Made by a program: the position numbers and the translations under genes | The notes under the pieces: generated by a model | Seen by the model: the letters and a program-made list of their open reading frames with translations, nothing else | Database searches by the model: none | Told to the model about the DNA's origin: nothing | Assembly: GCA_963576565.1 (NCBI GenBank) | Contig: OY755038.1 | Coordinates: forward strand, 204,201,013 to 204,265,012 | Length of the DNA stretch: 64,000 nt | Source: Aspidapion aeneum | Taxonomy: Eukaryota; Arthropoda; Insecta; Coleoptera; Brentidae | Direction: 5' to 3' | Shown here: positions 21,201 through 32,409 of the stretch, piece after piece | How positions within the stretch are numbered: the stretch's first letter is position 1 | Layout of the letters: each line of letters opens with the position of its first letter

Positions 21201-23010
21201 ATAGAACAGAAAAAATGCTTTCCGCTACGGAGATGGACTATTGGAGATGAGCAGCAGGGAAATCAAAAAGAGAAAGAGTTACAAATCAAAGAATAAGAGA
21301 AATTATGACAGTAAGTGAACGTACTTTAGTGGATGATATAAGAACAAAACAACTGGTGTGGTACGGACATGTACAAAGAATGAATGACGAAAGACTACCT
21401 AAACAAATACTACAATGGAAACCAACTGGCCGAAGAAAACGAGGACGGCCAAGGAGAAGCTGGAGAGAAGGAATAGACAGTGAAATAAGAATAAGAGGCC
21501 TAGATGATGAATTATGGGCAAACAGAAACGAGTGGAGATTGGGTATCGGAAGACGTAGAACGTTGTGAAACCGATAAATATATATATATACAACTGGTTT
21601 GACCGCATGCAAGAGTGCATTAATTTTCGTGGAGAATCGAGAAACAAGTCTTTAAAAGTGGAGAGCATTACTGGAAAAGGAGCCAAGCGCCATTTTTTAT
21701 ATTTTGGGAAAATCAGAGTTAAAGTTAAGATTAAATTGTAAATCGTTTAAAAGAGAATCAAATTATGTTTTGATATATAAATGTTGGCAGAATTTTGGTT
21801 TTTTTTATTGAAGGCGGTTGGCACTTATAATGCAAAATTTAGGTTTTGGCGCTTGGCTCCTTTTCCAGTAACGCTCTCCAAGTTATCTCCTGTTTTATTC
21901 CAGCTGTATATGCAAAACAACCCTCGTATTTTTATTTAGGAAACTCAAATGGGTCAAAATTTATTTACACGCCAATTCTAAAAAATGACAGTCAAAAAGT
22001 AAAAGTCGTATTCTAAAAAATTATTTTTTTAGTTGGCGCAGATAGATAATAGATAATTTGTAAAACAAAATTCTGAAACTAAAAAAATATATATTTCTAA
22101 TAAATGCAAATAATGATGTAAATACAGAATTAAATAAAATTGTTTTATGTTTAAAAAGTATTTAGAAATTTGAAAAAAAACAAAAAAAAATTTTTTATAC
22201 AACAGAAGCAAACTGAATTGGGAATGTAAAGTATAATTTTTTTTATTTGGAAAATAGTTACCTGTAGGTTATTTGTGACTTTTTTAGTAATATCCAGGGC
22301 TTTTTAACTGTTGAACGTAAAAAATGTGTCGCCACTGACAGAAAAATACGAAAACTAATTTTGTCCTCCCTTGATAAAATTGTAAATAAATATAATAAAA
22401 ACTTATCTCTTAGTTCTCGTAGCACGAGATATTAAGAAGAAGATAATATCAGCGCCTTTGGTGACAAAAATGTGAGCAAATATGGCGTGCTACCGGCGTT
22501 ACTCACTGTCTCAGGGACACCTTTAGGGCACTATCTTAACTTTGATATATTCAATACGAGTATTGGAATTTATTAGAATACTATGTAACTGCTTTTATTT
22601 CACAAAATTTTTAGTTATATATATTTTTAACCTGCCTCAAAACACAACAGATTTACCATAAGGAACAGGCAACAGAGACATGTAACTGGCGTTACACTTG
22701 GTTATTTGATTTTTTTTGTACCATTAAACAAAAATGATATGTGTTAAAAAGTGATGGTGGAACAACCTCATTTTATTGGCCAGGGACTGGAATTGGCCTG
22801 TAACACAGAACACTAAAAATAAATTTTGACCCATATATCAAATTAACAGTTGATATAGAATCTTTTACCTACGTCTTTGATATTCAACTAAAGCCATCCA
22901 TGGATACTCAAACAACCCAGCCGTTTCTCCTCCGTAAATGCGATTGTCCAATGACTGCCCGCATACATCATATCCAGGAAGAAGGTTGGAGTTTAGAACT
23001 GATTCGTTAT
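6120..23010 (-). CDS. Trypsin-like serine protease of CLIP type (six exons, 5' end missing)
   Basis: Six minus-strand exons (23010-22873, 14766-14658, 11647-11445, 8629-8496, 7399-7290, 6294-6120) join in phase with AG/GT borders into about 288 residues. These hold an activation site (DNR before IYGGE), the His motif LTAAHC, the Asp motif NDIALLRL and the Ser motif GDSGGPL, and end at TAA in 6120-6122. The Asp six residues before the active Ser (KDSCRGDSGG) predicts cleavage after Arg/Lys. The linker cysteine (YDVCGQ) and the extra pair DCDE...SSCAPP are typical of arthropod CLIP-domain proteases (easter, prophenoloxidase-activating enzymes). The signal peptide and CLIP domain should lie in exons above 23010, but I did not find them. 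The exon reading frames show no break. The expected role is an extracellular zymogen cascade (melanisation, Toll activation or patterning). The donor of the first listed exon (AAAGAC/GTAGGT) was chosen because it keeps the frame. Confidence 0.85.
6340..6520. repeat. Interspersed repeat fragment (CCGTGGG / GGTCAATGTGACAC family)
   Basis: Shares TATTTTTCCGTGGG, CTAATGGACACCTA, GTTGACAGTTAACTGTTTCG and GGTCAATGTGACAC with the tandem copies at 30998-31930 and, reversed, with 11187-11350 and 55655-55865. Confidence 0.65.
6906..7033. mobile_element. 128-bp MITE with TIRs
   Basis: AATCTTCATATCATAATTTT at the left is mirrored at the right (AAAATTATGAGATGGAGATT). The core CATCAGCTGTTTACCATAAC is shared with a second copy at 50704-50826. 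It lies in a protease intron. Confidence 0.7.
7290..7399 (-). CDS. Serine protease exon: S1-pocket segment
   Basis: Encodes VPVNPDSECNRIYSQ and GSGQLCAGGKAGKDSC. The Asp of KDSC is the trypsin-type specificity residue. Acceptor TATATAG/GTTCC; donor TGCAG/GTAAAA. Confidence 0.85.
7811..7947. mobile_element. pogo-like MITE with TA target duplication
   Basis: Ends CAGTCGAACCTCTATAACTC and the exact reverse complement, flanked on both sides by TA (7809-7810, 7948-7949). CAGTCGAACCTCTATAAC-type ends and TA targets fit the Tc1/mariner-pogo group. A second copy lies at 32079-32248. Confidence 0.75.
8496..8629 (-). CDS. Serine protease exon: PICLP and VAGWGKTE segment
   Basis: Encodes DSVQPICLPSS followed by ENLVVAGWGKTENKSE, the conserved stretch between the Asp and Ser motifs of S1 proteases. 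Acceptor CTTTTAG/ATAGCG; donor TTGATG/GTAAGT. Confidence 0.85.
8790..8872. repeat. ATATC/GATAT palindromic microsatellite
   Basis: Runs of GATATATATC with alternating orientation form overlapping palindromes; a smaller related stretch lies at 9190-9237. Both may be the ends of one degenerate inverted repeat. Confidence 0.6.
9455..10508. repeat. Foldback element FB-B (GCGCGTATCAAAATA arms, CCGAA core)
   Basis: The left arm (9470-9760) is about 18 tandem copies of a 14-16 bp unit, GCGCGTRTCAAAATA. The right arm (10255-10507) is the same array in reverse. The outermost bases also mirror each other (GGCTCCGTAACGAA against TTTCGTTACAGAGC). Inside, at about 9785-10145, is a second inverted pair: a CTGACTTTTTTCCCGGGATC block next to (CCGAA)n, mirrored by (TTCGG)n next to GGATCCCGGAAAAGAAACC. 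No open frame of note. It is a sister of FB-A and FB-C. Confidence 0.8.
10739..10939. mobile_element. 201-bp TIR element enclosing a tRNA-like sequence
   Basis: Perfect 21-bp inverted ends: AACAACGAGGAGAATTTAGT(G) at 10739-10759 and its reverse complement at 10919-10939. The right half of the interior is a tRNA-like sequence. No clear target duplication. It lies in a protease intron. Confidence 0.7.
10833..10904 (+). tRNA. tRNA-like sequence (probably pseudo-tRNA or SINE head)
   Basis: The 72 bases fold as a tRNA: A box TAGCTCAGTGG, perfect D stem GCTC/GAGC (10842-10845 with 10853-10856), weak anticodon stem TTTGC/GCGAG, loop CTAGATA (anticodon AGA if read literally), 5-base variable loop, perfect T stem GTTGG/CCAGC and B box GGTTCGATCCC. 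The acceptor stem is poor, with several G-T pairs. Anticodon AGA means serine, whose tRNAs need a long variable arm that is absent here, so a working tRNA is unlikely. Pol III promoter boxes may still function. Confidence 0.45.
11005..11080. repeat. 76-bp palindromic mini-element
   Basis: CGACACACATTGT at 11005-11017 and its reverse complement at 11068-11080, with looser pairing inside (GGATAGAT against ATCTATTC). Confidence 0.55.
11187..11350. repeat. Interspersed repeat fragment, reverse orientation
   Basis: Reverse-complement relative of the 6340-6520 and 30998-31930 family (AGGTGTCCATTAGATCTTGG, CGAAACAGATAACT, GTGTCACATTGACC). Confidence 0.6.
11445..11647 (-). CDS. Serine protease exon: catalytic aspartate
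   Basis: Encodes RVRLGEHDTNTEVDCDE, SSCAPPVVDIPVEE and NDIALLRL, which carries Asp102. LGEHDT, DC.E and the CAPPVVDI segment are typical of CLIP-type proteases. Acceptor TTTTAG/TATAAG; donor ATACAG/GTAAGA. Confidence 0.85.
12295..12488. mobile_element. MITE with CAAGCGCG ends
   Basis: Starts CAAGCGCGAATTTGAGGG and ends with the reverse complement of CAAGCGCGGATCAGG. The inside repeats GTGGTAATTACCCCC-type blocks. The copy at 56600-56801 lies in the opposite orientation. Confidence 0.65.
12489..13789. other. Protease intron, no feature recognised
   Basis: No domain is recognisable in the short overlapping frames at 13337-13688. Confidence 0.4.
13790..14503. mobile_element. 714-bp foldback/MITE with CCCAGGTAGCAAGG ends
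   Basis: The exact 14-bp inverted ends CCCAGGTAGCAAGG and CCTTGCTACCTGGG bound a region rich in degenerate GACGTC, GTCATTT and TGACGT repeats in both orientations on the two flanks. No coding sequence. Confidence 0.7.
14658..14766 (-). CDS. Serine protease exon: catalytic histidine
   Basis: Reads DGNTGFYCGGVLINQKYILT followed by AAHC, the His57 motif with its disulfide partner. Borders are TTTTTAG/CTGAC and AAAAT/GTAAGT; 35 whole codons plus split codons on both sides agree with the neighbours. An intron of about 8 kb full of transposons separates it from the upstream exon. Confidence 0.85.
14785..16351. repeat. 1.57-kb long inverted repeat (GTGTCCCA family)
   Basis: The outer 26 bp are perfect inverted repeats starting TGTACAGCGTGTCCCATTTT. 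Similarity of the arms continues for about 500 bp on each side: GGTGTAATCAGATTTTT pairs with AAAAATTTGATTACACC, and AAATACGGACATGGAT with ATCCAGGTCCGTATTT. The loop contains a separate MITE (15637-15806). It lies in the protease intron between the His exon and the activation-site exon. Confidence 0.8.
15637..15806. mobile_element. 170-bp MITE (TTAAATTACGTAACGC ends)
   Basis: AGGGAACGTCC followed by TTAAATTACGTAACGC, mirrored by GCGTTACGTAATTTAAGGAC and AGGCCCT. The interior has C-rich runs. A truncated relative lies at 49052-49135. It sits in the loop of the long inverted repeat. Confidence 0.7.
16643..16887. mobile_element. 245-bp MITE with about 40-bp TIRs
   Basis: AGGGACGGACCGTTCGGT...TTCGTTCTCTTCGTTTAAA is mirrored at the right end with about three mismatches. 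The 6-bp direct repeat AATATT flanks it at 16637-16642 and 16888-16893. It lies just in front of, or within the 5' part of, the mariner relic. Confidence 0.75.
17330..17370. mobile_element. 41-bp palindromic insert with CTTGTCAGT duplication
   Basis: A near-palindrome (AAGGTCACTCATCGTC / TTTACGATGAGT) sits between two copies of CTTGTCAGT (17321-17329, 17371-17379) inside the mariner coding sequence. It matches the 59-bp palindrome at 54728-54786 but seems to lack the last few bases of the right end. Confidence 0.75.
17397..18006. mobile_element. 610-bp MITE in the mariner relic (7-bp TSD)
   Basis: Starts CAGGGCTATCAAAACGGACG and ends TTGGCCTTG; the ends are imperfect inverted repeats (GGCCACGATCCT against GGCCACGACCCT). 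The direct repeat CGTGGAT flanks it at 17390-17396 and 18007-18013, and removing it rejoins the mariner frame at SGDISW/IYSY. Two more copies lie at 51369-52580. CAGGG ends suggest hAT, although hAT normally gives 8-bp duplications; a P-like origin is another option. The open frames inside it are not genes. Confidence 0.85.
18450..21589 (+). mobile_element. RTE-type LINE inserted in mariner, nearly intact
   Basis: A complete-looking non-LTR retrotransposon: 5' leader 18450-18661, one long reading frame, a 3' leader of only about 21 bases and an (AT)n tail, as is usual for the RTE clade. Up to 12 bases of target duplication (ACAACTGGTTTG) flank it at 18438-18449 and 21590-21601 and match the broken mariner frame exactly. 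It lies in a protease intron, in opposite orientation to the gene. Confidence 0.9.
18662..21568 (+). CDS. RTE-type endonuclease-reverse transcriptase with one in-frame TGA
   Basis: Bifunctional protein for target-primed reverse transcription. The N-terminal apurinic-type endonuclease is complete by motif: GTWNVQGMN, VLTETKKKG, FGIYAYND, ILGDLNSRTG, SVIDYLIT and CGSDHYF. The reverse transcriptase follows: LKSGKSAGPGNIPAELIKYG, DNYRGISVTSTLSRIYGKII, EEQAGFRAGRSTSDHLF, motif A LLYVDLQKAYDSIP, motif B GLKQGCCISPTLFKIYLE, catalytic FADDQ and NLNKTEYMCIG. After codon 862 the frame meets TGA (21248-21250), then continues in the same frame through RERVTNQRIREIM and LVWYGHVQRMNDERLPKQ to the natural stop at 21566-21568. 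A CGA-to-TGA change would explain it. No frameshift was seen. The start at 18662 is the first Met before the endonuclease. Confidence 0.88.
21660..21879. mobile_element. 220-bp MITE with 33-bp TIRs
   Basis: GGAGAGCATTACTGGAAAAG and the following GAGCCAAGCGCCA are mirrored at 21847-21879 with a single mismatch. It lies directly after the last recognisable mariner codons. A weak relative (TGCTTGGCTTCCTGGAAAG) may exist near 24390. Confidence 0.75.
21880..22860. other. Protease intron, no feature recognised
   Basis: AT-rich. The first bases, including AACAACCCTCGTATTTTTAT, might be the outer end of the mariner relic, but no matching left end was found. Confidence 0.35.
22873..23010 (-). CDS. 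Serine protease exon: linker and activation site
   Basis: The acceptor is a T-rich tract ending CAG at 23013-23011. It encodes the linker with the cysteine expected to bridge to the catalytic domain (YDVCGQ), then the cleavage site DNR/IYGGE and EYPWMALVEYQR. It begins with two bases of a split codon, so at least one more exon must lie upstream. A donor five bases further on (CGTAG/GTAAAA) would bring a stop codon into frame with the next exon. Confidence 0.8.
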
Positions 23011-23013
23011 CTG

Positions 23014-24175
23014 AAAAAAAAAACAGAGGTGTATTTTTGCAGAAAGAAATTTTTAAACAGATAAATCCAAAAAAATTAGGCCTGAGTGAGGCGCCATTCA
23101 TACGAGAGATAAACTCGGTTTCATCAATAAATTTCCCTAGAACTGACATACTTTTAACAATTTGGCACCAAGGCGGGTTACTTGTCAATTTTCTATTAAA
23201 TTATGAAAAAAAGAGTGCTTTTGTAAATAGGAAATATGAAGTAGGGGAAATGGGGTACGGGGGAGAAACGGGATACCGCAGTTTTAGGTAAACTGCACAA
23301 GAATAAAACCTTTTAATATCAGATGTTTTATCCTCATGACTGGTTCAACTCTCTGCAATATGATTGGTGTCGGTCGGCTGAGCTTAATTTGGTTTTTGCT
23401 CAACATGTGATGTTGTGCGCTGTTTATTGTAAAAATAGCTTGCGCATTTTGTGATGGTTAGTACATTTTTTACAGACTTTTCAAAATTTTGTTTACATTA
23501 AACAATAAGTGGGTTTATGTATTATTCATAATTAAACGCGTTGCCCGTAAAATTAGCCTTTTGCTGATTATGATTTTTGTTTGGATTTAACTGGTGATTT
23601 GGGGTAAAATGGGTTTTTTTCATTGAGGCAAAACATAGTGCTAGTGCCGTGTTATACCTAGTAACCTATACCCCATTTTGCCTCAAAAAAAGTTTTGTAA
23701 TTTTTTTTAGTACCATCACTAAAAGTGGTTTTTTTATGTTGTTTTTGCAAAAAATGGGCGCAAAATTCTTCGTGTAGGAGATTCGACAGCGATGACTAGA
23801 TCGCTGTGATTCTTTACAAATTTTGTAAATACTAAATTTAATAATAATAAATATATTTTTAATTACTTAAATAAAAACCAAAACGAAAAAACAAAATTTT
23901 TTTAGTACCTACGTACAGCTAATTTCTAAAAAATCTGATACGACTGGAAAATCTCGTTTTTCATTCTAAGCAGTATATATAAATTATATCGGGTTGATAT
24001 TTACATTTTAGAGTAGTGTTAAGACGTACAATAACTTTTTATTTTTTTGTACATGTGTATAAAATAAATAGTATAAAACTTGATAAGAACAAGCTGACAT
24101 AAAATTTTTGGTCGTTTTTCTGTTAAATTGAATTTAATTTTGAATTGAATATCTTTATTAGCTTTGCTAAATAAA
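23014..24175. other. Region where protease 5' exons are expected; none recognised
   Basis: Contains GGGGTAAAATGGG near 23600 and CCCCATTTTGCCTC near 23675, which face each other. No CLIP-domain cysteine pattern was seen on the minus strand. Confidence 0.35.
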
Positions 24176-24305
24176 ACCCGATTTCCACCTACGACTTTCT
24201 CGTGCGTGCCCGCGCACGCGTCACATGACTGTCATAACATTTCATATTGAGATCATGTGACGCGTGAGTGGGCACCCACGAGAAAGTCGTGTGTGGGAAC
24301 CGGGT
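24176..24305. mobile_element. 130-bp near-perfect palindromic element
   Basis: The arms of about 50 bp (ACCCGATTTCCACCTACGAC, CTTTCTCGTG, GACGCGT-type core, TCACATGA) are mirrored by TCATGTGACGCGTGAGTGGG and a block ending GGGAACCGGGT. Only a short AT-rich spacer separates them. Confidence 0.75.
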
Positions 24306-24946
24306 ATATACATACATTTAAAAATTAAATTCGGTCTCTTTTGCTACAGTTCGGCACCTGAGGTTTGCTGATTTAATTCTACAGCAAATGGGTGCTTGGC
24401 TTCCTGGAAAGTGTGAAAAAATTCATTCTTCGCTTTCTCGAAGGGGTCATTTTAAAGTACTAGGTCATTAAGTACTTACTTTTGGCCGGCCAGATCATCC
24501 TTGTTTCCTTTCAAGGGATTGTTGTTTTATCCATATTTTTTTATAAAATAAACGCTAAAATGTTGGGCGACCACTGGAAAGGAGCAACCATCACTGGAAA
24601 GGACCAACCACTTTCCAACTTAGTAACAATTTTTTTAGCTCTTTGGTTGTATGTTAAGCCATTTAAGAATTAAATACTAAGTTTATGTATTTATTATTCG
24701 GTAACTGATGACAATGTTATTATTTTTTACTTTTTACAGCTTTAATATTGTTAAAATACTGATGTTATAAAGCTGACATGGTGGCTTAGCATACACTGCT
24801 CAAATTTTAGAAAAAGTACTTTAAAGAGTCGTATCGGTTTTTTTTTAAATCAGCTGTACAATTCACTTGTTGAAAAAATAAATTGTACTTAAAACGAAGC
24901 AAATTAGAAGCTTTTCGGAAAAAATTGCGCAGCAGAAAAAAATATA
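24306..24946. other. No gene recognised
   Basis: An open frame at 24482-24673 shows no domain. ACTGGAAAGGAGCAACCATC and its direct near-repeat occur around 24570-24620. Confidence 0.35.
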
Positions 24947-29864
<4,918 letters not shown>

Positions 29865-29866
29865 AA

Positions 29867-30594
29867 AAATACTCTGCCAGTCTATAGGCACATAAGCTCA
29901 CACTGGGTACTGTAGTTTTAGTGTATCTACTTGAAAGCTAATATAACTAAAAACTGAAGTATATTTTATTAAACTCCAGACTCAATTACCTTTCGTTTGA
30001 TATCACACAAGCCATGTTTTGACTTAAACTCTAATTTTTCAAATCTACCCCCACCCTTTTTTTAAAAACTAAAATGTATTTTTTTTAAACTCCAGACTCA
30101 ATTACCTTTCGTTTGATATCACACACGCCGTATTTTCACTTAAACTCCAATTTTTGAAATATACACCCACCCTTTTTTTAAAATAAATTAAAATGTATTT
30201 TGTTTAACTCCAGACTCAATTACCTTTCGTTTGATATCACACACGCCATATTTCCCCATAAACTCTAATTTTTGAAATCTACCCCCACCCTTTTATTTGG
30301 TTTGTGTTCGGTGGATTTTGTTCATTTTTAAATGGGACCATCTCGGCCCAAAACCCAGCCTAGGTACCAAATTTCATTAAAATCGGCCAAGCGGTTTTTG
30401 AGTTATGCGCGTTGGTCGTTACACAGACAGACAGACATACAGACAGACAGACAGACGGCGCAACAAAAAAGTTTCAAAATCATCTGAAACGCAAAGATAT
30501 ATAAAAGTTTTTGAAATCGGAGCAACTTTTTTTTTCTCGAAAAAATTAGGATCACCATAGCTCACACTACTATAGTATAGTATATGTGTGACCT
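29867..30594 (+). repeat. Composite repeat, copy C
   Basis: Third copy of the family: AAATACTCTGCCAGT start, left hairpin, three roughly 118-bp units (about 29950-30300), core block, a short ACAG tract (about 30422-30455) with one CATACA interruption, a GACGGCGCAACAAAAAAG block and a closing hairpin ending GTGTGACCTAAAA. Confidence 0.8.
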
Positions 30595-30997
30595 AAAATT
30601 ATTTAAGGAATAAATATTAAAGCCAAAAAAATCGGTGAAAAATTAACAGATTTGGTTGGTTTCGCAAGTAGATATCAGCGACGGTGCCGCATTTGGAAAT
30701 TTGCACGGACTTGTCAGCGCGCCTTTGATATTATTTATGTCAGGTTGGAGGGCTAAGCCCCCCCCCCCCCCCCCCGCTCATCTCTAATTGCGCCTGTAAA
30801 TATAATTTTGCACTTCTCACTGAATACATTATCATAAAAAGTAAAATATGGTTATGAATAATGTATCTATTCAAGAGTCCAAGTGCAATAACTCGTAAAT
30901 GATTTTTTTTTGATTTTGGCTTTTCGGCATCACGACAGGTGGTGCCATCTATTGAGAAGCACTTGAGGTTGTAAAAAATTCTAACATTAAAGAAATT

Positions 30998-31930
30998 GCA
31001 AACGTGAAATTTAGTGACCGTGAATTTAAAAAATCAAACAAGTTTCGTGACTAATCGGGTAAAAAGAAGTTTTTGTTTCTTTCATATTTTTCCGTGGGTA
31101 GCTTGAAAGCTTAACCTCTAGGGGGTCCAAAATCTAATGGACACCTAATAAGTGTTGACAGTTATCTGTTTCGTCCTTATGGGACTCCTTAGAACACTGC
31201 TTGGTCAATATGACACTCTTGCGAAGTTAATTAGATGGTTTTGTCTCTAATCCTATGTAAATCGTGAGAAAACTTTCGCAAAATGCGCCATCTACCGAGA
31301 TACGAGAGCTATACATATCGATCAATGAAAAGATCGAAAACAAATAAAAAGAAACAAACTAATCCGTGACCTAAGACAGCTCTTTCTGCCGTTCAGGCCA
31401 GATCAAGGCGTATTGCGTTTTTAACCGCTATCAGACACGTGAGCGTCAGTCAACGGAATTTTTAAGCCAAAAAACTAACAAACGTGAAATTTAGTACCCG
31501 TGAATTTAAAAAATCAAACAAGTTTTGTGGCTAATCGGGTAAAAAGGAGTTTTAGTTTCTCTCATATTTTTCGTGGGTAGCTTGAAAGCTTAACCTCACA
31601 GGGGTCCAAGATCTCATGGACACCTAATAAGTGTTGACAGTTAACTGTTTCGTCATTATGGGACTCCTCAGAACACTGCTTCGTCAATGTGACACTTTTG
31701 CGAAGTTAATTAGTCGGTTTTCTTTTTAATACTATGTAAATAGTGAAAAAACTTTCGCAAGACTACCGAGATACTAGAGAAACAATAACAAAAGCAGGCG
31801 AAATAACCTGCTATACATATCGATCAATGAAAAGATCGAAAACAAATAAAAAGAAACAAACTAATCGGTGACCTAAGACAGCTCTTTCTGCCTTTCAGGC
31901 CAGATCAACGCTTATTGCGTTTTTACCCGC
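30998..31930. repeat. Tandem duplication of an interspersed repeat (period about 480 bp)
   Basis: AACGTGAAATTTAGT...CCCGTGAATTT starts at 31001 and again at 31481. Both units run through AATCAAACAAGTTT, TATTTTTC.GTGGGTAGCTTG, GGACACCTAATAAGTGTTGA and GACCTAAGACAGCTCTTTCT. The second copy carries a small internal deletion and an extra roughly 25-bp segment. Pieces of this repeat occur at 6340, 11187 and 55655. Confidence 0.8.
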
Positions 31931-32028
31931 AAAAATTAGCTCTCATTGCAGTTAACTGTAGTTTTTTCGCTTCTCCTGTAAAGTTTTTAAAAAAGCACTT
32001 ACGAGGAACTGCTTGGACCCTCGTATTG

Positions 32029-32338
32029 CATGAGCGTACCCAAGGGGGCCTAAGATTTTTTTAGATATTTTCCACATACAGTCGAACCTCTATAACTCGA
32101 ATCTCTCTATAACTCGAACCTTTTAAGTGGCCTATGCACTTTTTATATGAATTTTAACCTCTTTAACTCGAATTTCTATAAGTCGAACTCTCCATAACTC
32201 GAACTGATTTGGTTGTCCCTTGAAGTTCGAGTTATAGAGGTTTGACTGTATTTTATGAATAAAAAGATAAAATAGCATAAAATACGACATCATGAGGGCT
32301 CGGGCCCCCTCCAAGACATATTACTGGGTGCGCCACTG
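32029..32338. mobile_element. hAT-like MITE interrupted by a pogo-like MITE
   Basis: The right end, reverse complemented, reads CAGTGGCGCACCCAG; the eroded left end reads CATGAGCGTACCCA. The interior block TTTTTTTAGATATTTTCCAC, then CATAAAATAC...CATGAGG.CTCGGGCCCCC, matches 47560-47690. The pogo-like MITE at 32079-32248 is inserted at the TA after TTTTCCACA. Confidence 0.65.
32079..32248. mobile_element. pogo-like MITE, second copy
   Basis: CAGTCGAACCTCTATAACTC ends in inverted orientation with TA on each side (32077-32078, 32249-32250). The inside repeats the ATAACTCGAA motif several times. Confidence 0.75.
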
Positions 32339-32409
32339 CGTATGGTATAATATTTTGTAGAAAGTTCAACTTCATTGATTGACTGTTTTGTGAAATCAGG
32401 AAATTAATA

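Larger units (their letters stand above)
16894..21659 (+). pseudogene. Mariner transposase relic split by three insertions
   Basis: Mariner-type transposase (DD34D family), recognisable in pieces. 16914-17264 gives the helix-turn-helix half (NWHGEFKLGRISLSDDP, ENIDAVRMLIKEDGHV, HEELGVIKLVSRWISHLLT). 17371-17396 gives SGDISW, including the first catalytic Asp (codon 17383-17385). 18007-18449 continues WIYSYQPENKRQS, ITGDWYITSCLPKV and ILHQDKA, then shifts frame to VELLDHPPYSPD fused to EAVDAFKNAV, so a deletion has removed the third catalytic Asp. 21600-21650 resumes with NWFDRMQECI. Insertions at 17330-17370, 17397-18006 and 18450-21589 break it. It is a dead copy; I did not identify its terminal repeats. 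Confidence 0.85.

Noticed and set aside
23238..23690. Facing GGGGTA..ATGGG and CCCCATTTTGCC words
   Set aside because: Too short and irregular for a supported inverted-repeat element.
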